NCBI GenBank assembly: GCA_018296165.2
Contig: JACKQL020000121.1
Location: 1 to 64,000, forward strand
DNA length: 64,000 nucleotides
Direction: 5' to 3'
Source: Termitomyces sp. T153
Taxonomy: Eukaryota > Basidiomycota > Agaricomycetes > Agaricales > Lyophyllaceae
The notes under the pieces are model-generated. The model saw nothing but the letters and a program-made list of their open reading frames with translations. It was not told the DNA's origin and ran no database searches. The position numbers and the translations under genes were made by a program. Shown here piece after piece: positions 1 to 8,979 of the stretch (position 1 is its first letter; every line of letters begins with the position of its first letter).

Positions 1-14
1 GAATGAATGAATGA
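1..14 (-). repeat. Tandem GAAT tail at the LINE 3' end
   Basis: The first 14 bases are GAAT repeated three times plus GA. In element orientation this is a 3'-terminal (ATTC)n run. Some LINE clades end in short tandem repeats instead of poly(A). The repeat is cut by the window edge, so its full length is unknown. Confidence 0.6.
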
Positions 15-60
15 GCTCTGTTTATACCGCCGGCAAGCCACAATACAGGGCTAAGAGGCG

Positions 61-84
61 GGGGTAGAGTGACTACTCTACTCC
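61..84 (-). repeat. Inverted repeat (hairpin) in LINE 3' UTR
   Basis: Bases 64-69 (GTAGAG) are complementary to 76-81 (CTCTAC) around a 6-nt loop. Bases 61-62 pair with 83-84, leaving one mismatch on the element RNA strand. The hairpin lies about 50 nt inside the 3' tail, where a reverse transcriptase could recognise its own RNA; that role is inference. Confidence 0.5.
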
Positions 85-106
85 GGTAGTAAGTAATGTT
101 GTGCGT

Positions 107-130
107 TGTAGTGTAATGTGTAGTGTAATG
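107..130 (-). repeat. Perfect tandem 12-mer in LINE 3' UTR
   Basis: TGTAGTGTAATG occurs twice head to tail at 107-118 and 119-130 without mismatch, between the 3' hairpin and the ORF2 stop. It may be part of the 3' recognition region or a local duplication. Confidence 0.6.
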
Positions 131-381
131 TTTGGTATTAGAACTCTCCTCGCAGATTTTTGTGTGGCGAGTATATGGCGCGGTCACGTCGCGAAAGACC
201 TGGGCAAGACATGTGTTGTCGGTTGGTGTCTTCGGATGGCATTTCTCCCTAGCCTTCGCGTACGCGGGGTGTCTTGACCTCCCGTGGTGTGTGGGTCCGC
301 GCTTCGCCTCTCGTGTCCTTCAGTTTTTCGTGCTGTGTCCCCTCTTGCATTTCCCCTCTGTCCTTCTCTCCCTTCCTCCTT

Positions 382-3300
382 TCACTCCCCTGTGCCTCGC
401 CTCTCCTCCCTTACCTCCCTCTCCATTCCATATCTCTCCATCCTGTCCCACCAAGCTTCCTCTTCTTCCTCATTTTCTTCATCATCGATCTTTGGTTCGG
501 CCTTTTTCTCTCTTGCTTTCCCTGTTTTCGTGAATGCGCCGGTCTTCCCGAGGAATTTTGCCATTGCTTCGAGGCCGGCTTTTGTGCCCAGCAGAGTCCC
601 CAACTCCAGTTGTTCATCCGCATCTCGTAGTATCTCCCGGAATGCTTCGTGGTCCGGGCATTCCTGTATAACATGTTCGCGAGTTTGGAATCTCTCTCCG
701 CATGGGCATCCTATACTCTCGTCAGGCACAAATTTAGCGTAGTATTCACCTATGAATGCGTGTTTCGTTCTGCATTGTGTGAGCCTGCTGAATACCTCCC
801 TTGGTGTGTGCACCACGTGTTCTCTCGGTTTCCACCTCGGGTGGAGGTTGTCTGCGATGGCGAATCCCCCGGTGCGGGGTGCCTTCTGCCAACCTTTCAC
901 CCACTTTTCTAGCGCTTCCTCCTTTGTTGTCCTCTTGGCGTTCATGTACGTTGTATGGTCAGGTGTCCATTTCTCCGCTCCCTCCTTGGCCTCCTTGTCC
1001 GCCCGTTCGTTGCCCGTCACCTCCTCGTGTCCCGGGCACCACTCAATGCTTACCGTCCTATCGTCTCCCCTTTCTAAGAAGTCGTCCACCGTTTTTGTGA
1101 TGCTGATCATGTGTGATTGTCCGGGTCTCGGCTTCGGTTCGTATGACGAAGTTACCGCTGCTGAGTTGTCAGCGAAGACGTGGATGTGTTTGACTTGCCT
1201 TTGTGTATTCGTATACTCCACGGCCGCCCTGGTCGCTTTTTCAATCCCTGTCAGTTCAGCGTCATAAACTTCTGCCTTGCTGCCAAGGCCTCCCATTCCT
1301 GCGAATACTTCCCTACCCATGTAATATCCTACCATGCCCCAGCCCACTATCCTGCTGCTCTCGGGTTGCTTCTTTTCCTTCATGGAGCCGTCCGAGTAGA
1401 CAACAATCCGGGTCGGGTCTGCCACCAGCTTCTTTAGCCTATTGTTGTGTCGTTTAGCTTCCTCTTTCTTCTTGGCATTTTTTGGTGCTCCCGTAATCAA
1501 TAGTCTGTTTCCGAGATCCCTCGCCGTTCTCCGCCATGGGGGCGATATGAATGGGTCTATGGTCTCACCCTCTGTAGGTCTGTACGTCATCCTTGTTAAT
1601 CTCTCTAGTTGGTTGAGTTTGCATTTCGTCGCGTGATTCCTGCGTGTCAGTTTCCTGGAGGGCAGCGGGGGAGGATTTATCGCTTTCTCCATTTGTCTCC
1701 ATTCCTCCGGCAGTCTCTCGATTATCGGGTTCGTGCTCTTTAGTCTGTGTAACCTGTTGGCATACCCTACGGACATCATGTTTAGAGTGATGTCAAGGGG
1801 CGGTACTGCCATGTCGACCTCTAGCGCCCTTGTTGGCGTGGTTCTAAAGGCTCCCGCCATGTGCCGTAGCGCTTCGTTCTGGACTTTGGTCAGCTTCTCG
1901 GTGTGGGCTTTCTTACCTGTCCACCAGGCCGGGCTCGCGTATGTCATGATCGGTACTACGCATGCTCGGTACATTGTACGTAGCTGGGTCTGGCTGATGC
2001 CTCTGATCGTGTTGGCCAGGATGCGAGTCCTGGTCGCTACGTTCTTCGCTTTTTGGGCAATCTTTTGTACATGCTGGTTAAAGGTGAGCTTTCTGTCAAT
2101 GTGCAGACCTAGGATTCTTATCGTCTCCTTCGCTTGGATTTCTGCCTCTGAGCCGTCTGGCATCGGCAGTTTGACCAGAGGGGAATGTCCCCTGTCTTTT
2201 CTCCAGGAGTGGTGCATCAGTTCAGTCTTCTCCGGGGCCGTCGATAGTCCTACGTCAGTTAGCCACTTATTTATAAAGATGAACTCTCGTCTCAGGATGG
2301 CGACGTTGGTGTCCAGTGAGCCTGAAGAGACCCGAAGTGTCCCATCGTCAATGTACATGTTGAGTGTTGTGGCTGTCGGGTCGCTCTTTTTGGATCTTGT
2401 TCGTGCCGTGGCCTGTCTGTTCTGTCTCGCTACCATTAGTTCTAGAACCTCGCTTCCGTAAATAATCGAGAGAATGGGGGATACTGGTGATCCTTGTGGT
2501 ATACCGTTCTTTACCGACTTCATCTCACTTCTGATCCCGTCTAGGCAGACTGCCGCTTGTCTCTCGCTTAGGAAAGAGTCTGTCCACCTCACGAGTGGCA
2601 GCGGTATGCCCTTCCGTCTCATTTCCCTGAGGAGTCTCGCATGGTTGACATTGTCGAAGAAACCTGAGATGTCAAACGTCAGCACCGATGTTACTTTACC
2701 ATGGTTACGAGCCGCTTGGATGTCTTCTATATGTGTGAGTAGTGCGTCAGTGGTGGAGCTGCTCGGGCGTCCCCCAAACTGTGTTGGGGGAACCAAGTCC
2801 CCGTGCCCTACTAGGTAGCTCAGCCGCCTCGCCACAATACCTTCCAGTACCTTCCCTAAGCATTCGAGTAACTGGATTAGCCTATATGCCCTAGGCTCTG
2901 AGTAGTCCGGTTTGTTCGGTTTTCTGAGTGCGACGGCCACTGCTTTCCTCCACGGTCTAGGGTGGTGGCCCGTTTTGACGCAGTGGTGCATGAGTGCGTA
3001 TATCACATCCTCCTCCTCTTCCCATGCCCATCGTACCGTCTGGAATGATTGTTGGCTGACTCCTGGGGCTTTCTTCGTGCTGTGTCTGTATACTTCCTCC
3101 TTTACTTCGCTTTTCGTTATTCCCGTGTGTGGGAGGTCTTTTGGCTGTTGGTTTATCAGGTCTGGCCATTCGTTACTTGCCAATGTTGGAGGCGGTTTGA
3201 AGAGGGCTTCGCGCAGTGCGTCGCACTTGTCTTCGTGTTCAACTGCCAGACTGTTGTCCTGCCTCTTGATGGCCGGTGAGGGGTAGTTTCTCGTGCCCTT

Positions 3301-4512
3301 CGACCAACCCCTCAGACCCCACATTGTTGTCTCCGTCGCTTTCTCTAGAGTCTCTGTGATCCAGTTTGACTTCGCGTGTTTGTACAGCCTGCGAAAGTAG
3401 TTAGTGGTCTTACGTATTTCCTTGTTTATGGCGGGGTTCTGTTCCCCCCAACGTTCCTTGAATGCACGTTGATCTTCCCATAGGGCCATTCTTCTACTGT
3501 TTGCCTTGCTTAGCTCTTCGGACCACCATGGTCTACCTTTGTCCGATGGCTTCTTCTCCTTCGCTGTGTTGGCTGTTGCCTCCTCCATCGCTCTGGTGAT
3601 CAGCTCTACGTCTACATCTAGGTCTTCTGGGGAGCGGTCAGCTTCCAATACACACAGTGCTTCCCACCTTTCCCTGTGTTTTGACATCTCATTCTCGAAG
3701 ATGTCTTTCCAGTCATCCGGATTGGTGTCTTTTAAGTTGTATTTTCTGCCCGTTGGATCCTGTATTTCCGTACAGCCGTGGTCGATCGTCCACCTCAGGG
3801 CAAAGTGATCTGAGCCACACGCCAGTTCTGGATCTATCGCCCACTCTTTGGTCGCGTCTAGTTCTATGGCCTCTGCGTTCGTCCAAGTCAGGTCGAGTAC
3901 CGATGTCGCTCCTCGTCTCCGGTGTTCATGGTATGTGCAAGCTCCCTTCTCATTGATCAATGCGTAGTTTTGGCTTTGCATCCAGTCGACCAGGTTTTGG
4001 GTCTTTTCGCTAGGTCGGGGGTCGTCCTTGCTCCACATCGGGTGGTGCTGGTTCCAATCCCCACTGATGATCACTGGGCTACCCTGTGGTAGTCGTATCT
4101 CTTGCAGTCTTTCTGACGCGTCTCTGCTCACGTCACCTTGCTCCGTTCCTCTCGGTTGGCTGTATACGTTAGCAATGGTTACTGTGGGGTAGTTTGCCTG
4201 TGTTACGTCTAGGACTTGTATGTCCAGGTCTTTGGCCAGGTCTGATCTTAGCGTGACCGAGAAGTCCAGACGTCTTTTTATATACGCCATCACTCTCGGT
4301 CTCTTGTCTACGGGGATGGTAGTAGTAGGTAAGATGGGGGTCCACGTACTTAAGCTTGCTGGCCCTCGTTGGCCGTTCCCAATCTCGCCCCACCATGGTT
4401 CTGTCACTAGTATTATGTCGAATTTGTCTATAAACGTATTTAGCATTGTGTGGCATACTGTGTTGCTCCGGTTAGTATTGAGCTGTGCAATTCGTATTGG
4501 TGCTGTTTTCAT
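382..4512 (-). CDS. LINE ORF2: endonuclease / reverse transcriptase / RNase H polyprotein
   Basis: This 1,376-residue protein copies element RNA into DNA at a nicked target. An apurinic-type endonuclease fills about residues 1-245, with QLNTNRS near the start, TEPWW, SGDWNQHHP and a closing SDHFAL (His about 235). The reverse transcriptase spans about 480-790; its catalytic box is YIDD at about residue 718 rather than the usual F/YADD. RNase H follows with SDGS (about 1040), DAELTGIE, ADNSA (about 1113) and GNERADK (about 1170), so the acidic catalytic set looks complete. A terminal zinc knuckle starts CPCGERF at about 1267. The ATG overlaps the ORF1 stop (ATGA). There are no stops or frameshifts. 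Confidence 0.95.
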   Translation of the reverse strand: MKTAPIRIAQLNTNRSNTVCHTMLNTFIDKFDIILVTEPWWGEIGNGQRGPASLSTWTPILPTTTIPVDKRPRVMAYIKRRLDFSVTLRSDLAKDLDIQVLDVTQANYPTVTIANVYSQPRGTEQGDVSRDASERLQEIRLPQGSPVIISGDWNQHHPMWSKDDPRPSEKTQNLVDWMQSQNYALINEKGACTYHEHRRRGATSVLDLTWTNAEAIELDATKEWAIDPELACGSDHFALRWTIDHGCTEIQDPTGRKYNLKDTNPDDWKDIFENEMSKHRERWEALCVLEADRSPEDLDVDVELITRAMEEATANTAKEKKPSDKGRPWWSEELSKANSRRMALWEDQRAFKERWGEQNPAINKEIRKTTNYFRRLYKHAKSNWITETLEKATETTMWGLRGWSKGTRNYPSPAIKRQDNSLAVEHEDKCDALREALFKPPPTLASNEWPDLINQQPKDLPHTGITKSEVKEEVYRHSTKKAPGVSQQSFQTVRWAWEEEEDVIYALMHHCVKTGHHPRPWRKAVAVALRKPNKPDYSEPRAYRLIQLLECLGKVLEGIVARRLSYLVGHGDLVPPTQFGGRPSSSTTDALLTHIEDIQAARNHGKVTSVLTFDISGFFDNVNHARLLREMRRKGIPLPLVRWTDSFLSERQAAVCLDGIRSEMKSVKNGIPQGSPVSPILSIIYGSEVLELMVARQNRQATARTRSKKSDPTATTLNMYIDDGTLRVSSGSLDTNVAILRREFIFINKWLTDVGLSTAPEKTELMHHSWRKDRGHSPLVKLPMPDGSEAEIQAKETIRILGLHIDRKLTFNQHVQKIAQKAKNVATRTRILANTIRGISQTQLRTMYRACVVPIMTYASPAWWTGKKAHTEKLTKVQNEALRHMAGAFRTTPTRALEVDMAVPPLDITLNMMSVGYANRLHRLKSTNPIIERLPEEWRQMEKAINPPPLPSRKLTRRNHATKCKLNQLERLTRMTYRPTEGETIDPFISPPWRRTARDLGNRLLITGAPKNAKKKEEAKRHNNRLKKLVADPTRIVVYSDGSMKEKKQPESSRIVGWGMVGYYMGREVFAGMGGLGSKAEVYDAELTGIEKATRAAVEYTNTQRQVKHIHVFADNSAAVTSSYEPKPRPGQSHMISITKTVDDFLERGDDRTVSIEWCPGHEEVTGNERADKEAKEGAEKWTPDHTTYMNAKRTTKEEALEKWVKGWQKAPRTGGFAIADNLHPRWKPREHVVHTPREVFSRLTQCRTKHAFIGEYYAKFVPDESIGCPCGERFQTREHVIQECPDHEAFREILRDADEQLELGTLLGTKAGLEAMAKFLGKTGAFTKTGKAREKKAEPKIDDEENEEEEEAWWDRMERYGMEREVREERRGTGE

Positions 4513-6356
4513 AGTGATTGTACGTTACCGGAGGCGTTTGTTGTCACTCCTCCACTCATCTCTATGTCCATTTCCGCCCAGAAATCCTCTTCCTGTTGGT
4601 TCAGTAGGTTCTCGAGCGCCATGTACTTACTTGTCGTGTTCGTCGTTTCAGCCTGTCGTTCCCTTGTGTCCTTGTCAGCGTTGTTGGCGTTCACTGGCCC
4701 TGGTGTGGTACGGCCCCCCCCATTCTGAGGTTCTGACCATCCCTCGGCGCCGATTGCTCTTCCTGTATTCGTTTTCTTTGCTCCCTTCCTCTTTCTCACC
4801 GGTCTCCCTCCTTCCACCGCATCCTCGTCCTTTTCTCTTGTCAGCATCTGGTACCTTTTCCTCTCGGGGCAGTTCCTCTCCGTTGCTGGGTGTTCACCCC
4901 CGCAGTTAGCGCATTTCGGGATGTCCTCAAGACTCACCAGGTTGTCCTCGTCCATCCTCCCTTCTGCTGCCCCTGCTTTCTGTGCTGCGACTCCCCCATG
5001 ATCCGCTTCGCTGTGCGCACCCGCACATTTCCTGCATTTCGTGGGGTTCCTGCATTTGGAAGCGTGGTGTCCGAGGGACCAGCATTTACTGCATTGCAGT
5101 ACAGGTGGTCGATCGGCGTGGTGTACCACTTCACAAAACTTTGTGTACATGGCGATGTAGCGTGCTGCTAGCATGGCTTTTGCATCATCTTCCCTGGCGA
5201 ATTCCAGTACCATCGACGAGTACTCCTTCTGTCGTAGGTCCGTCTCGGCGCGCATCCACCTGGGTTTGCCCATCAGGTTCACCTTCGTCATGATCGGATT
5301 GAATCTTCTGATCTCCTCCAGTAGGTCTTCGGGGGTGTTGACGAAGCCGTGTCCATCCCTTCCTGTCCATACCCCGTTTACCCTGACCTTGAATCGTCTG
5401 TCATCTGTGAGCATATCGATGGTGTGGGCCGGCACCCCGAAAATGTCGATGAATTTGTCCGCGTGCTGTTTCAACTCTTCGCCCCTTTGGTCTTCGCGAA
5501 GCATAACTACTAGGTTTTGGTTGTAGTTGTATTGTGCGGAGGCTACACACAGGTGCTTCGCGGCGGGCGATTGTGATAGGCGTTTGTTGATTAAGTTGAC
5601 TAGCTTTCGTGGGTTTAGGAGGTTGGAATCAAACTTCTCTCCTCGCGGGATTACGATTAGGCGTGCTGGGTGGTATTGGTCTCTCGGTGAGCGGGGGGAT
5701 GTCTGCTGGCGGTATTGGGTTTGTGCTGTCTGGTGCGTGGTGGACTTTGTGGGTTTGTAGGTCGGGCCTGTTGCGACTACCGTCTTCACCCCTTGTGCCT
5801 CTGTTGGGTCACTTCCGATCTTTCCTTTCTGCGTCAGTTCGCCTTCCTGGCGCTTCACCAGTATGTCTACAGCCTTTGACAGGTCTTGGACAGCTGAACG
5901 TAGCTCGGCGGTTTCCTGTAGTGCGCGCGCGGAATCAGCTTCGCTTTCTCCACTGTGCTTCTCACCTGCTGCAACGAGTTCTGGTAAAATCTTTCGTGCC
6001 ACCTCGTATGCCAAATCTAATGTTTTGTTGTTCCACGTGTGGTGGTCAGAGTACTTTTGCAGTTCCCTGCGCAGGTTCTCGAGTTGACTTTCCACTATCG
6101 CTTCGTTTTTCACCATTGTTCTGGTCTCTGTATCCGAATCCTCTTCCGTGTCGGTGTAGTCCCCCGGGCGACGTCTCGGTCTCACTGGCGTTCTCGGTTC
6201 CTGGTCGCCTTGTTGGCCGAAAACGTCTTCGTCCCTCTGTTTGCGCCGGCCGAGTACCGGCCTCGCGGGTGAGGTGCTTATGATATTGCCTGTATTTCCT
6301 TCTGGGGGCCTGTCCTGTGTCCCCATTGCCTGTTTTTTAACTCTTTCGCTATACAT
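4509..6356 (-). CDS. LINE ORF1: gag-like nucleic-acid-binding protein
   Basis: This 615-residue protein probably coats the element RNA in a ribonucleoprotein particle. The N-terminal third is charged and low in complexity. A middle part (about 230-400) resembles the RNA-recognition-like region of fungal LINE gag proteins. The C-terminal part has zinc knuckles: CSKCWSLGHHASKC at about 420, CRKCAGAH just after, and CANCGGEH with a closing NC at about 481-496. It starts at a true ATG (6356) and ends at 4509, with the stop overlapping the ORF2 start by one base. Assignment rests on the knuckles and on its position before ORF2. Confidence 0.9.
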   Translation of the reverse strand: MYSERVKKQAMGTQDRPPEGNTGNIISTSPARPVLGRRKQRDEDVFGQQGDQEPRTPVRPRRRPGDYTDTEEDSDTETRTMVKNEAIVESQLENLRRELQKYSDHHTWNNKTLDLAYEVARKILPELVAAGEKHSGESEADSARALQETAELRSAVQDLSKAVDILVKRQEGELTQKGKIGSDPTEAQGVKTVVATGPTYKPTKSTTHQTAQTQYRQQTSPRSPRDQYHPARLIVIPRGEKFDSNLLNPRKLVNLINKRLSQSPAAKHLCVASAQYNYNQNLVVMLREDQRGEELKQHADKFIDIFGVPAHTIDMLTDDRRFKVRVNGVWTGRDGHGFVNTPEDLLEEIRRFNPIMTKVNLMGKPRWMRAETDLRQKEYSSMVLEFAREDDAKAMLAARYIAMYTKFCEVVHHADRPPVLQCSKCWSLGHHASKCRNPTKCRKCAGAHSEADHGGVAAQKAGAAEGRMDEDNLVSLEDIPKCANCGGEHPATERNCPERKRYQMLTREKDEDAVEGGRPVRKRKGAKKTNTGRAIGAEGWSEPQNGGGRTTPGPVNANNADKDTRERQAETTNTTSKYMALENLLNQQEEDFWAEMDIEMSGGVTTNASGNVQSL

Positions 6357-7203
6357 CTGTACTGCGAGGGTAATCCTCTCCCTGTCCCAACCGTGGGAAA
6401 ATTACAGTCAGGTGGTGGTAGCGGATCTCAGGTGCAATGGAAGGAAGGTTAGAGGGGTTCGAAGTTATAAAAGATCGAAGAGGACCAAAATGGATCTTAT
6501 ATTTACATATATGTATGACGAGGGCTGACGGTACAAAAAATTGATCGATATGTCTGGGCGCCCGAAATGCGAGATCACCGTGAAACGTCGCAGGAATTTG
6601 TGCCTAAGCAGTTTCACTGAAACTGTATGACCATACCTACCGCTACTGGTTATTCATCGCCCTTACAAATCAAAACGTTACAAATTACATTACATCTTGT
6701 GGTCTCTGTGAGATATGACTCGGAAGTGAGACGATTTGCAAACTCATCCTAACAGTTGCGCTGCTGGGCTGACACAGTTCCATCTTTCCCAAGTAGCATA
6801 GGAAGTGAACCTGAGACGCGCGATTATCCAAGGCACCTGAAGAGGCTCGAGGCTTGCAGCGGGTCAAATTTACTGAGAAACTGTAACTTGAGATTGGACA
6901 CACCTGATCGCGATTGAGAGAAACGAAAGATTCCGTCATTCCGAGCGACCCTGCAAGTGTGCCGAGTATCGCATACGGCCAGATACGTCCGTAAGGGGCG
7001 ATTTCGCAAGCTTCATTTGCGCGGTGAACTACGGGGCGAAATTACACTGAAATTTGTGTGCGTCTAAATTGCTGTCAAATCAGATGAGGGCGGAGATGGC
7101 AGTACCAAATTACAATATAAGAGAGGGCGCGAAACGCGTCTTAAAGCAAGTCCATTAGATATTCCTTTCTAGCCCATACCTCTCTTTCTACAATCACTGT
7201 CCC
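6357..7203. other. Intergenic: LINE 5' UTR and IDO promoter
   Basis: No convincing gene is present. The left part must hold the LINE 5' UTR and internal promoter, whose right limit I cannot define. The right part is the promoter and 5' leader of the dioxygenase gene. Short open frames here show no family motifs. Confidence 0.6.
7116..7121 (+). promoter_or_regulatory. Possible TATA element of the IDO gene
   Basis: TATAAG lies 83 bp upstream of the start codon in an otherwise mixed-composition leader. The spacing suits a TATA box with a short 5' UTR, but this is sequence matching only. Confidence 0.35.
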
Positions 7204-8692
7204 ATGGACGTTATCAACATCCTGCCCTCGCCGCCTCACTTTTTCAGGCTCTTTTTCCGCCTCGCCAACTCACTACTTCACTCCACCCTCAAAACCTCCC
7301 GACTTCGCGCCCTTGAACAACGAATTCTGCAAACTGACTTTGACATTGACTCTGAATGCGGCTTCTTTCCTCCAGAACAGTTGGAGAGACTGCAGCATAG
7401 ATTTGTCCTCTGGGAGGACGCGCTAGCCAAGGCCAACGTCGAATTAACCTTAGGAGATGATGACGGGGACGAAGCAATCGCGAAACGCCCCTTGGGAGAA
7501 GCCTGGCGAGCCGCTGTCAGAGAGGTTAGTGGCGTTATGCAACTATAATCGACAACGTCAAAAGGTTGCTAACCTTCTTTTTTTTCTTTTACTTTAGTGG
7601 CCGGTTTTAGACACCCAAGAACTGCACCACGATCTTCGGCTGCTGCAACGCGCGCATATGGTCCTCTCATGGCTCGTGCACTTTTATGTTCACTCACTTC
7701 CGCCTTCCGATGATGATATCCTCGTTCCTAAATCGCTCGCTATCCCTCTTGTCGCAGTCTCGCGTTGTTTGAGTATTGCACCAGTTCTGACGTTTGCCGA
7801 CACAGTCCTATGGAACTGTGAGCCCATCGATTCCAGCCGACCCCTGTCTGCCAGTAATTTCCGAATCATAAACCTTTTCTCCGGGACGGAGGATGAGAGG
7901 AACTTTTACATCGCATCTGCCAAATCAGAATTGCGCGGAGTGGAGATGCTACGAATAATCGACGAGTTCCACAATCTCCCCACGTATACCGATTTAACGA
8001 CGACCTCAAAGATATCACGGGACTTGAACAGACTGGCAATTATTATCAGCGATATAAACCAGGTCATTCAGTCCGTCCGTCCAACATGCGATCCTCACGT
8101 CTTCTATTTTTATATTCGCCCATGGTTCGAAGGCAGTGGTTCTAGGGGACCAACTGCTCCGAAGTGGATTTATGAGGGGATCGAAGACTCGGACAAGCTT
8201 GATCTCAGTGGACCATCAGCCGGACAGAGCAGCGTTATGCACGCATTGGACCTCTTCCTCGACATCGACCACAAATTGAGGGAAAAGCGACTTCCCGCTC
8301 CCACGGAGAGGAACAAAAGAGCGGACCTCGGCTTCATGGAGCGTATGCGCCGATACATGCCAGGCAAACACAGGGAGTACCTGAATTTCCTCGCCACCGC
8401 TCCTAAATCTGTACGAGCCTTGGCACAGGATATTCCTATGCTACGCGATCCATATGATAACGCCGTGCTAGCCTTGAAACGGCTGAGGGACAACCACATG
8501 AAGATAGCGTGCCTTTATATTGTGTCCATGTCCCGTTCGGCAGCACGCAGTGGCTGTCCTGTAAGCGCGATGATGGCAAAACTCGAGGCAAATGGACCTG
8601 TGCGAGGAACTGGTGGTAACGAGCTGTCGCTGCTCCTGAAGGCTGGACGGGATGCGACAAGACGCGCTGTACTGAAAAAGATGGACGCATAG
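7204..8692 (+). CDS. Indoleamine 2,3-dioxygenase family protein
   Basis: Exons are 7204-7524 and 7598-8692 (471 aa, phase closed). It is a haem enzyme that opens the indole ring of L-tryptophan to N-formylkynurenine, the first step of the kynurenine/NAD route, in the cytosol. Family signatures in order are LTFADTVLWN, RNFYIASAKSELRG, FYFYIRPWFEG, the GxSAxQSS-like loop (here SGPSAGQSS), FMERMRRYMPGKHREYL, the helix with the proximal haem ligand RDNHMKIACLYI (His407), and GTGGNELSLLLK near the end. The substrate-loop motif is usually SGGSAxQS; here the second glycine is proline, which could alter the active site. Fungi carry several IDO paralogues that differ in tryptophan affinity, and I cannot tell which this is. 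Confidence 0.93.
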
Positions 8693-8979
8693 TCGTCCGA
8701 GATCGGATCCCATACTAGTATAAGTGATATAATATGTTTTCTAATATCTCGAACCTACTTACCTTAGTTAGTCTAATACTCTATACGCTCTATAACAAGC
8801 AACACTTAATTATCAGGAACTTTGTGCCGTGACATTTGACTTGAATGGGCTTTGCTGCGTAACCGGTTTGCTGTCAAAAACGACAAATCAAATCAGGGTC
8901 ACACCTCTTTCCACGCCACATATGCATTCGCATCTCGTCACACGCGCGACCGTGACATTTGGTCAGATTCCTTACTACG

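Larger units (their letters stand above)
1..6356 (-). mobile_element. Non-LTR (LINE) retrotransposon, two ORFs, Tad-like layout
   Basis: The element reads right to left. ORF1 (gag-like, zinc knuckles) is followed by ORF2 (endonuclease, reverse transcriptase, RNase H, zinc knuckle), then a 3' UTR of about 380 nt and a short tandem tail at the window edge. This order is typical of fungal Tad1-clade LINEs; I assign the clade from layout only. Both ORFs are open from start to stop. A 5' UTR must extend right of 6356 but I cannot place its end, and the window cuts the 3' tail, so target-site duplications cannot be checked. The intact ORFs suggest a recent, possibly active copy. Confidence 0.93.

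Noticed and set aside
1733..2461. Long plus-strand frames opposite the LINE (also 3506-3808, 4220-4909, 5609-6283)
   Set aside because: They are mirror frames of intact ORF1/ORF2 codons and show no family motif.
8959..8979. Earlier start of RPA1 at 8959
   Set aside because: The codon is TTG, and MVQLTAG at 8980 matches the family N-terminus.
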